64,000 bases of DNA. It comes from Blastocatellia bacterium (GTDB lineage Bacteria; Acidobacteriota; Blastocatellia; Pyrinomonadales; Pyrinomonadaceae). The position numbers and the translations under genes were made by a program. Shown piece after piece: positions 57,725-64,000 of the stretch. Within the stretch, counting starts at the first letter, position 1, and each line of letters opens with the position of its first letter. Location: assembly GCA_003168335.1 (NCBI GenBank), contig PMSM01000010.1, forward strand, positions 843,588 through 907,587. Reading direction: 5' to 3'. The notes below the pieces were generated by a model. The model was not told where the DNA came from and searched no databases. It saw only the letters and a program-made list of their open reading frames with translations.

Positions 57725-58714
57725 ATGCGGTTACTCTTCATAGTCTCGTTGCTCCTTATGATCTCAGCATCTGCGCTTACATATCCATCTCCGATCAACC
57801 CTCCCTACGACCCACTTCTGATCGAAAAGTTCGAGCCGGAGCAAAAAGACTTATCCGTCAGGGACGAAAAACGCTCACGCGAAATTCCGATCCGCGTCTA
57901 TCTGCCTAAAGAGAAAACTCTGTCCGCGGTCGTCCTGTTTAGTCACGGGCTGGGCGGATCGCGCGAAGGCTCGGCCTTCCTCGGGAATCATTGGGCGGCG
58001 CGTGGTTATGTGGCGGTGTTTCTGCAGCACCCGGGCAGCGACGACTCAGTCTGGAAGGACAAACCGCCGCGGGAGCGCCTGGCGGCCATGCGAGCGGCGG
58101 CGGATTTGGGAAACTTCCTACTCCGCGTCGACGATGTTCGCGCGGTCCTTGATCAACTCGATCGATGGAACAAGGCTGCGGGCAATCCGTTAAGTGGCCG
58201 CCTCGATATGAAACGGATCGGCATGTCAGGTCACTCGTTCGGCGCCGTGACGACGCAGGCGGTAAGCGGCCAACGTTTTGTGCGCGGCGCAGAAGTTACC
58301 GACTCCCGCATCAAGGCCGCGGTGATCATGAGTCCCAGTGGTCCGCGTCGTGCCGGTAATGGGGAACAGGCATTCGGCAGCGTGAAGATTCCCTGGATGT
58401 TGCTCACGGGTACCAGAGACACGGCTCCGATTGGCGACGCCACCATCGAATCTCGGCTTTCGGTCTTCCCTGCCCTGCCTGCCGGTAGCAAGTATGAATT
58501 GGTCCTATACAACGCGGAGCACTCCGCCTTTACCGAACGCGCCTTACCTGGTGACAGCCAACCACGCAATCCAAATCATCACCGCTCGATCCTGGCCGTG
58601 ACGACGGCGTTCTGGGATGCTTACCTGCGCGATGATCCAAACGCGAGGAAGTGGCTCGACGGAGACGGGCCGAGAAAGGTCCTGGACAAGGAAGATCGCT
58701 GGCAGAGAAAATGA
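57725..58714 (+). CDS. Exported alpha/beta hydrolase (dienelactone-hydrolase/PAF-AH-like)
   Basis: 329 aa. ATG 57725 with AAGAGAA 8 nt upstream and a signal peptide (LLFIVSLLLMISASALT). HGLGGSREG (oxyanion region, about residue 79) and the nucleophile elbow GMSGHSFGA (S171). The catalytic histidine is probably in NAEHSAF (about residue 264) and the aspartate in TGTRDTAPIG. Resembles dienelactone-hydrolase/platelet-activating-factor acetylhydrolase-like esterases. Substrate unknown. The open frame 29 codons upstream lies in a palindromic element and is rejected as start. Confidence 0.87.
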   Translation: MRLLFIVSLLLMISASALTYPSPINPPYDPLLIEKFEPEQKDLSVRDEKRSREIPIRVYLPKEKTLSAVVLFSHGLGGSREGSAFLGNHWAARGYVAVFLQHPGSDDSVWKDKPPRERLAAMRAAADLGNFLLRVDDVRAVLDQLDRWNKAAGNPLSGRLDMKRIGMSGHSFGAVTTQAVSGQRFVRGAEVTDSRIKAAVIMSPSGPRRAGNGEQAFGSVKIPWMLLTGTRDTAPIGDATIESRLSVFPALPAGSKYELVLYNAEHSAFTERALPGDSQPRNPNHHRSILAVTTAFWDAYLRDDPNARKWLDGDGPRKVLDKEDRWQRK

Positions 58715-58746
58715 GAGCGGCGTTTTGAGGTGGTTCCGACTTGGGA

Positions 58747-58971
58747 AGCGCCAACGGCGCGAAATGTAATAGCCTGGGCCAACGGCCCAGGTAGAAGAGC
58801 CATAAATAATGTGGAGCGCTGAAGGCGCGAAATAGGTCTGAGCCTCGCTCTGACGTTCTTCAAATTCGACACTCCTAATCCCCATTCCGCGCCTTCAGCG
58901 CTTGGATTATTCTGTGAACTCTGGTCCTGGGGCGTTGCCCCAGGCTTTTACATTTTCGCGCCTTTGGCGCT
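58747..58971. repeat. Large nested palindrome, 'cgcgaaatgtaatagcctgggc' family (copy 3)
   Basis: AAGCGCCAACGGCGCGAAATG ... TTTCGCGCCTTTGGCGCT. Same layered layout as 18103-18327 and 51083-51323, with centre similar to the second copy (GTAGAAGAGCCATA versus GTAGTAGAACCATA). The remaining part of the 58715-59082 gap shows no gene. Confidence 0.9.
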
Positions 58972-59082
58972 CCCTCTGGCTGGCAACGAGGGCCATTCCC
59001 TCGTCAAAGTTTTTTGTCTGTACCTGGCAACCTTCAATCCATTTAGCATATGATTGCGTATGTTCGTCAGGAGATCACTATC

Positions 59083-59751
59083 ATGCATACTGGTTTTGTC
59101 TTAGGCTCTGCCCTTCTTATCGTTGGCGCCAGCCTGGCCTGTAATTCGGCCGACGCTTCGGCGACCACAATTCCAAATCCGGTTCTGGATGCGCCTCTGG
59201 CCAGTGTCAAAGGCGAACAGATCGCCGTGCTTGCCGGAGGATGCTTCTGGGGTGTGGAAGCCGTTTTCGAACATGTCAAAGGAGTCACACGGGTGACTTC
59301 CGGATACTCCGGCGGCTCAGCAGATACGGCCCAGTACGGGACAGTCAGCACGGGAGCAACCGGTCATGCGGAATCGGTGAGAATTGTTTACGACCCTTCA
59401 AAAATCTCGTATGGCCAACTTCTCAAGGTCTTCTTTTCGGTCGCCCATGACCCGACTGAATTGAATCGCCAGGGGCCGGATAGCGGGACGCAATATCGCT
59501 CGGCGATCTTCTATGGTAATGAAGAACAGCAGCGCATTGCGGAGGCTTATATCAATCAGCTGAACAAGGCGAAGGTGTTTGGCGCGGCCATCGTGACTAA
59601 AGTGTCGCCTCTCCAGTCTTTTTATGAAGCGGAGAGCTACCACCAGGACTATCTCGCGCATCATCCGGATGAGCCGTACATAATCTTTAACGACCTTCCC
59701 AAGGTTGAGAATCTCAGGAAGCAATTTCCGGATTTATACAAAGCGAAATAG
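59083..59751 (+). CDS. msrA: Peptide-methionine (S)-S-oxide reductase, lipoprotein form
   Basis: Reduces methionine-S-sulfoxide in proteins with thiol reductants. ATG 59083 with AGGAG 9 nt upstream. Signal plus lipobox (VGASLAC, cysteine near residue 21) means it is probably a lipoprotein on the outer side of the membrane. Catalytic GGCFWGVEAVFE follows (cysteine about residue 54), with the GYSGGSADTAQYGTVSTGATGHAE segment and ESYHQDYLAHHPDEPY. MsrA core of about 160 residues is complete; resolving cysteines near the C-terminus are not visible, so it may be a one-cysteine type recycled by thioredoxin. It stands alone. Confidence 0.93.
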   Translation: MHTGFVLGSALLIVGASLACNSADASATTIPNPVLDAPLASVKGEQIAVLAGGCFWGVEAVFEHVKGVTRVTSGYSGGSADTAQYGTVSTGATGHAESVRIVYDPSKISYGQLLKVFFSVAHDPTELNRQGPDSGTQYRSAIFYGNEEQQRIAEAYINQLNKAKVFGAAIVTKVSPLQSFYEAESYHQDYLAHHPDEPYIIFNDLPKVENLRKQFPDLYKAK

Positions 59752-59764
59752 TATTGTGACGGAA

Positions 59765-59859
59765 GTCAGTACCGGGAGCGGTAGCGACCGGGTCTCAATC
59801 CACACGACGGTCGAGTTTGCCGAAACGATAACCCGTTCGCTATCGCTCCCGGTACTGAC
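59765..59859. repeat. Palindromic element, 'gtcagtaccgggagcggtagcgacc' type
   Basis: GTCAGTACCGGGAGCGGTAG ... GCTATCGCTCCCGGTACTGAC, near-perfect arms over about 30 nt around a 40-nt centre that contains smaller repeats. It lies between msrA and the racemase gene. Confidence 0.88.
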
Positions 59860-59929
59860 CTCATCACTCAACCCATCCGCGTGCTAAGAGTCCGTATGCT
59901 GTCAGCGCCAATGATACAATTACCTGGAA

Positions 59930-60625
59930 ATGAAAACTGTCGGCATCATCGGCGGCATCGGGCCTGAATCAACGATTGAGTATTATCGTCTGATTATTGC
60001 CGGGTATCGCGAGCGGCAAACAGATGGAAGCTATCCCTCGATCATTATCAACAGCATTAATTTGACCATCCTGCTCGGCTTGATTATGGCGAACGATCTC
60101 GACCAGGCAACAGACCATCTCGTTAATGAAGTGCAGAAGTTGGCGCGCGCGGGAGTGGATTTCGGCGTCATCGCGGCCGGCACACCGCACATTGTTTTTA
60201 ACGAGGTTCGGAAAAGGTCGGCGATCCCGCTCGTCAGCATTGTCGAAGCTGCCGGCGAGGCCGCGGTAAAATTGAAATTGAAGAAAATTGCTTTGTTCGG
60301 CACGCGCTTCACGATGCAGGGCCGTTTCTATCCAGATGTATTTGCAAAAGCAGGAATCACGCTGGTCGTGCCGGAAGCAGATGAGCAGACATACATTCAC
60401 GACAAGTACATGAACGATCTGGTGAACGGAATCATTCTGCCCGAAACGCGCGAGCGCTTGCTGGCAATTTTAGACAAGATGAAAGAGCGCGACGGCGTCG
60501 AAGGATTGATCCTCGGCGGCACTGAATTGTCTTTGATCCTGCGCGACACCGATCACAATGGAATGCCCATCCTGGATACAACCAGGATCCACGCCGAACG
60601 AATCGTCGCTGAATTGCTTTCATAG
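59930..60625 (+). CDS. Aspartate/glutamate racemase-family protein lacking cysteines
   Basis: 231 aa, Asp/Glu racemase fold (MKTVGIIGGIGPESTIEYY at the start). Normal racemases use two cysteines; here the positions read IAAGTPHIV (about residues 83-91) and LGGTELSLIL (about 195-204), Ala/Gly in place of Cys, and no cysteine occurs anywhere. That makes normal racemisation unlikely. It may be a hydrolase, a tautomerase or a binding protein of the superfamily, or a variant with another base. It is followed directly by a VWA gene. Family assignment by fold is firm; activity is not. Confidence 0.85.
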   Translation: MKTVGIIGGIGPESTIEYYRLIIAGYRERQTDGSYPSIIINSINLTILLGLIMANDLDQATDHLVNEVQKLARAGVDFGVIAAGTPHIVFNEVRKRSAIPLVSIVEAAGEAAVKLKLKKIALFGTRFTMQGRFYPDVFAKAGITLVVPEADEQTYIHDKYMNDLVNGIILPETRERLLAILDKMKERDGVEGLILGGTELSLILRDTDHNGMPILDTTRIHAERIVAELLS

Positions 60626-60673
60626 GTGCTAAAATCCCGGCTGCCGAGCTTGAGTTCCTACGGAGTACTTTCC

Positions 60674-62890
60674 ATGAGGTCTACCAACCGTCTCGCAATG
60701 CGGCTTCTGCGTCCGTTTCTTTGCCTGACGGTGCTCCTTAACGGCATTAGCATTTTTGCTCCAGGCGGAGCCCCAGTCGTAAATGCCCAACAGCCATCAA
60801 AACCTCAACAGGACGACGTGCTGCGCATCAACACCGACCTGGTGCAGACGGCCATAACGGTGGTCGATAAGAACGGCCGCTTCGTCGACGGTTTGGACAG
60901 CAGCCAGTTTGAGTTGACGGTTGACGGCAAGCCGCGGCCAATCAGTTTTTTTGAGCGAGTTACCGCCGGCAGCTCCAGAGAGGAACAACTGGCGACTCGT
61001 AACGGGACCGACCTTCCCGTTATTACAGCCGCCACTGCCAGTCCAACAGTGCGTGGGCGCACGATCGTTTTTTTCATTGACGATCTGCACCTTTCGCCCG
61101 ACAGCATGCATCGCACGCGCGACATGCTGCGACGTTTTCTTGAGAAAGAAATGGGCTCGAGGGATTCAATCGCGATTGCCTCTGCCAGCGGTCAGATCGG
61201 CTTTCTCCAACAATTCACCAACAACCGCGAGGTGCTCAACGCTGCTATCCAACGTCTAAGCCCACTGCCATACGACGTGCACGGTTACGGAATCGGGTCG
61301 TCAGTGATGACTGAATATCTGGCCCTGGACATCGATACCCACAAGAGCGACGAGAAGGTACTCCAGGTCTTTGTTGAGGATTGCATGAAGCAGACGCAAA
61401 CGTTCAAGAGAGCTGCATTCGCAATCGCGGCCATCCACGCCACCTGTGAAACCGAGGTAAAGAACAATGCGCGCGCGATCCTGATGCAGGCGGGCACGGT
61501 CACTCAGAATATGTATGCCTCGCTCGAATCGCTGCTGAAATCATCGGCGCGAGCACCCGGGCGCAAACTCGCCTTTTTTGTTTCCGACGGTTTCCTGATG
61601 GATGCGGGCCCGCACGGTCCGGGGCTGCGAGACAAACTTGATCGCATTGTTGATGAGGCGCGACGCGCCGGCGTGGTCATTTACACCATTCACGCCAAAG
61701 GCCTGGTTACGGATTTCCCTGACGCCAGTACCAAGACGCCGTCGGATGGAAGAGAACGATTGGACATGGCCATGGTGGGCGAGGTCGCCGCAACCCAGGA
61801 CGCACTGCACGCGCTGGCCGATGAAACCGGTGGACGGGCGCTCCGCAATCAGAATTACTTTGATCGCTGGGTTGAGAAGGTGCTGGATGAGACTTCGAAC
61901 TATTATCTGGTAGCCTGGCGGCCCGACAAGGAAGAAGAAAGGCTGCCAAAGTTCCGCCACGTGAAGGTGACCATCACCGGGCATCCGGAACTTACCGTGC
62001 GGGCCCCGCGCGGCTACGTCGATGGCCCGCAGCCTGTTACCGAAACCGCGGCCAACGAAAGACCCGCGGGCAAGAAACCGGCGCAGACTCCCGAAGCTGA
62101 CTTGCGTGACGCGCTGGGTGACTATTACGCGCGGAACACTTTGCCGACCCTGCTTTCGCTGACCTATTTGAACACGCCCAAAAATGAAACCGTGCTGACT
62201 TCGTCGATGCAGATTTCCAGCCGTGGTCTGACCTATGGCGAGGATGGCAAACAGCCGGCCACGATCAAACTTGCGGGCGTAATTCTTACCGACAAGGGCA
62301 AGATAGCTTCCAGTTTTAAGAATCAACTGAACGTCAATCCTCTTGATGCGGGAAAATCTGACGCGGGAATTATTTACAATCAACACACTCCGATGGCGCC
62401 CGGCATTTATCAGGTGCGGGTGGCCGCGCAGGATGAAAAAAGCGGCCGCGTCGGCAGCGCAATGCAGTGGGTCGTCATCCCTGATCTTGCCAAGCGTGAA
62501 CTAACGCTGAGTAGCGTGCTGCTCGGCGGACAGGTTTTGGAAAACGCCCGCAACAAAGATACCGGCCCACAGATCCAGCTCAGCGTCGATCACCGCTTTT
62601 CGCGTCTGGCCCATCTGGGCTACTGGATGTTTATCTACAACGCGAAACGCGACCAGACCGGAGCGCCTAACCTGACCGTGCAAACAGAGGTCCTGCGTGA
62701 CGGCCGTGTGATGCTTGTCTCGCCACAACGCAAAGTGAACCAGGGCGGATCTGACCCGGAACGAATTCCGTTTGGAGAAGAACTGGCGCTGCAAACTCTG
62801 GCGCCGGGCAGCTACGATTTGCGCGTCACAATTACCGACAGCATCGCTGGGACCAGCTTCACTCAAACGATCGATTTTGTGGTTTTGTAG
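60674..62890 (+). CDS. Large secreted VWFA-related protein, MIDAS degenerate
   Basis: 738 aa, acidobacterial VWFA-related family. ATG 60674 has GGAG 8 nt upstream; signal peptide (LLRPFLCLTVLLNGISIFA). Lead-in TDLVQTAITVVDKNGRFVDG is followed by the VWA fold, but the MIDAS site reads DDLHLSPDS rather than DxSxS, so metal-dependent ligand binding is doubtful. After the VWA part (ends near residue 460, GHPELTVRAPRGYVDG) there is a ~280-residue C-terminal beta domain (YNQHTPMAPGIYQVRV; LQTLAPGSYDLRVTITDSIAG). It is the largest of the five paralogues. It is not in an operon with an obvious partner, though the racemase gene ends 48 nt upstream. Confidence 0.84.
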   Translation: MRSTNRLAMRLLRPFLCLTVLLNGISIFAPGGAPVVNAQQPSKPQQDDVLRINTDLVQTAITVVDKNGRFVDGLDSSQFELTVDGKPRPISFFERVTAGSSREEQLATRNGTDLPVITAATASPTVRGRTIVFFIDDLHLSPDSMHRTRDMLRRFLEKEMGSRDSIAIASASGQIGFLQQFTNNREVLNAAIQRLSPLPYDVHGYGIGSSVMTEYLALDIDTHKSDEKVLQVFVEDCMKQTQTFKRAAFAIAAIHATCETEVKNNARAILMQAGTVTQNMYASLESLLKSSARAPGRKLAFFVSDGFLMDAGPHGPGLRDKLDRIVDEARRAGVVIYTIHAKGLVTDFPDASTKTPSDGRERLDMAMVGEVAATQDALHALADETGGRALRNQNYFDRWVEKVLDETSNYYLVAWRPDKEEERLPKFRHVKVTITGHPELTVRAPRGYVDGPQPVTETAANERPAGKKPAQTPEADLRDALGDYYARNTLPTLLSLTYLNTPKNETVLTSSMQISSRGLTYGEDGKQPATIKLAGVILTDKGKIASSFKNQLNVNPLDAGKSDAGIIYNQHTPMAPGIYQVRVAAQDEKSGRVGSAMQWVVIPDLAKRELTLSSVLLGGQVLENARNKDTGPQIQLSVDHRFSRLAHLGYWMFIYNAKRDQTGAPNLTVQTEVLRDGRVMLVSPQRKVNQGGSDPERIPFGEELALQTLAPGSYDLRVTITDSIAGTSFTQTIDFVVL

Positions 62891-62922
62891 ATTTCGAACT
62901 CGCGAGCTGAATACCCGAGCTT

Positions 62923-63131
62923 AGGCCCAAAGGGCCGGCATTCAATAGCCATGCCCGTGAGGGCGTGGTCGCGATCGGCTTGATCAGTCTTGAGGCCCAA
63001 AGGGCCGGCATATTGTGCCCTGCGATGTCATCAATGCTTGCTTTGTCTCGCACCTTCGGCGCTCATTCGTCTTAACAGGTTTCTGATCCACGCCCTTACG
63101 GGCCGGGCTATTACATGTCGGCCCTTCGGGC
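62923..63131. repeat. Palindromic repeat cluster, 'ggcccaaagggccggcat' type
   Basis: GGCCCAAAGGGCCGGCATTC occurs at ~62933 and again at ~62994, and TGTCGGCCCTTCGGGCC ends the block at 63131. CCCGTGAGGGCGTGG and CCACGCCCTTACGGG pair internally. It is a further member of the ~200-nt layered palindrome class, with GGGCC core, and fills the 270-nt gap. Confidence 0.8.
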
Positions 63132-63159
63132 CTTGTTCAGACGTTCCCCTAATACAAAG

Positions 63160-63633
63160 ATGGCACATCGTCCGCCACCTGAGCTCATCAAGTTTCTCAA
63201 GCCATACGATCGCGAGATCCGGGATCTGGCCCTGAAGCTGCGCGCGCTGGTGCTCGAAGAAATGGCGCCCTGCTATGAAAACATTTATGACGCCTATAGC
63301 GCCGTGGCGATTGGCTATGGCACCAGCGATCGTTTGCGAGACGGGATATTTCACCTTGCGGTCTATTCAAAGGGTGTAAATCTCGGGTTCAATGATGGCG
63401 CAAACCTCGCTGATCCAAAAGGCATTTTACTGGGCACGGGATCGCAGATACGGCACATTACGATCAAAACCGCGGCGGACATTGGCAGGCCAGAGATTCG
63501 CGCTTACATTCGCCGCGCGCGCAAGAAAGCGCTTGCAGATGCGCGGAAGTTAGGCGAACCGACGCTGCCAAAACCCGCGGGTGTCGTGTCAACGGTCAAG
63601 GCGATCTATCCAAAGAAGCGCCGGCCCAAGTGA
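63160..63633 (+). CDS. DUF1801-family protein
   Basis: 157 aa. The fold marks are APCYENIYDAYSAVAIGYG and IFHLAVYSKGVNLGFNDGANL, with IRHITIKTAADIGRPEIR near the end, as in DUF1801/YdhG-like proteins. ATG at 63160 used; an open frame 15 codons upstream lies in a palindromic repeat. The C-terminus is basic (AIYPKKRRPK). Function unknown. Confidence 0.8.
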   Translation: MAHRPPPELIKFLKPYDREIRDLALKLRALVLEEMAPCYENIYDAYSAVAIGYGTSDRLRDGIFHLAVYSKGVNLGFNDGANLADPKGILLGTGSQIRHITIKTAADIGRPEIRAYIRRARKKALADARKLGEPTLPKPAGVVSTVKAIYPKKRRPK

Positions 63634-63684
63634 GTTTCAGGTTGGTGGGCTTTGGCGCACGGGCTGGTGGAGTAGGAGGTAATG

Positions 63685-63945
63685 ATGCATTTCGTAAAGG
63701 ACGTGAAGTATTTGTCGGACTACAAACTACTGCTGACTTTTGAGGACGACAGCTTACGACAGGTTGATTTAGCGTCGCACCTCGACGGAGAAGTGTTCGA
63801 GCCGCTGAAGGATATGAGCAACTTCAAGAGCGTTCATCTCAACTCTGATTTGGATACGATCGTCTGGAAGAATGGCGCCGACATGTCCCCGGATTTTCTC
63901 TATGAAATCGGCGTTCCCGTAGCCGAGTCAGTGCCGGCGGCATAG
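63685..63945 (+). CDS. DUF2442-family protein
   Basis: 86 aa. HFVKDVKYLSDYKLLLTFED and WKNGADMSPDFLYEIG are the family signature. AGGAGG (63674-63679) lies 5 nt before the ATG at 63685, better spaced than the ATG at 63682. Such proteins often accompany DUF4160 or toxin-like genes; no partner is visible before the window edge. Confidence 0.85.
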   Translation: MHFVKDVKYLSDYKLLLTFEDDSLRQVDLASHLDGEVFEPLKDMSNFKSVHLNSDLDTIVWKNGADMSPDFLYEIGVPVAESVPAA

Positions 63946-64000
63946 CACCCACGACCTCGTTCAATTATTTCATCTGGGGCGATCCGCTGCTGGATTTCAC

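Noticed and set aside
61541-62386. Minus-strand frame of ~281 codons inside the large VWA gene
   Set aside because: Covers a region with clear family sequence on the plus strand; no motif of its own.
1-64000. tRNA, rRNA or riboswitch genes
   Set aside because: Read through all gaps for tRNA-like T-loops and cloverleaf signs or known riboswitch cores and saw none I could support.

Overview
The window looks like chromosomal DNA of an acidobacterium, most likely a Blastocatellia/Pyrinomonadaceae-type soil lineage. The basis is family content. There are five secreted VWFA-related proteins of the kind expanded in Acidobacteria. The arginine pathway uses an N-acetylornithine-type carbamoyltransferase. 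Large S9 and BNR/sortilin-type secreted proteins and zinc-ribbon Ser/Thr kinases are present, and the DNA is moderately GC-rich. I saw no rRNA, tRNA, CRISPR array, complete insertion sequence or phage structural gene.

Layout. 1-7.2 kb, all on the minus strand: a DinG-type helicase (cut by the window edge), RecQ, a REP-associated transposase (RAYT) inside its own palindromic repeats, GlyA, a VWA protein and RpiB. 7.4-13.6 kb: ProS, a secreted trypsin-like protease with TPRs, a thioredoxin-fold protein, a possible tiny membrane peptide and a retropepsin-like protein. 13.6-22.9 kb: a divergent arginine regulon, with argR-argG-(unknown P-loop gene)-argC-argD-argF'-argB leftward and argH rightward. 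The shared control region carries ARG-box-like inverted repeats over two overlapping promoters. 23.1-25.1 kb: a stand-alone MutH/Sau3AI-like endonuclease directly followed by a cytoplasmic subtilase with paired CxxC motifs, the most unusual gene pair here. 25.3-36.6 kb: small proteins, GNAT, FmdB, a GAF-AAA+ regulator, a CPBP protease, a carotenoid-desaturase-like flavoprotein, a GntR regulator and three VWA proteins. 36.7-46.9 kb, minus strand: PilT/PilU ATPase, SpoIIE phosphatase, an XRE + ImmA pair, S41 protease, and a cluster of two Ser/Thr kinases around a zinc-ribbon membrane protein. 47-51 kb: an orphan gene with a good promoter, Ku, and a PolX homologue whose polymerase carboxylates are gone while its PHP site is intact. 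51.6-63.9 kb: secreted BNR protein, S9 peptidase, tautomerase, alpha/beta hydrolase, lipoprotein MsrA, a cysteine-free racemase homologue, a VWA protein, DUF1801 and DUF2442 proteins.

A second layer lies over the genes. Nearly every intergenic gap holds a palindromic, REP/MITE-like element. At least a dozen sequence families are present, from 22-nt hairpins to 240-nt nested palindromes. Some abut or supply stop codons, and two appear to sit in frame inside coding sequences (DinG and ImmA). Several start codons were moved downstream of the longest open frame because the upstream extension lies wholly in such an element.
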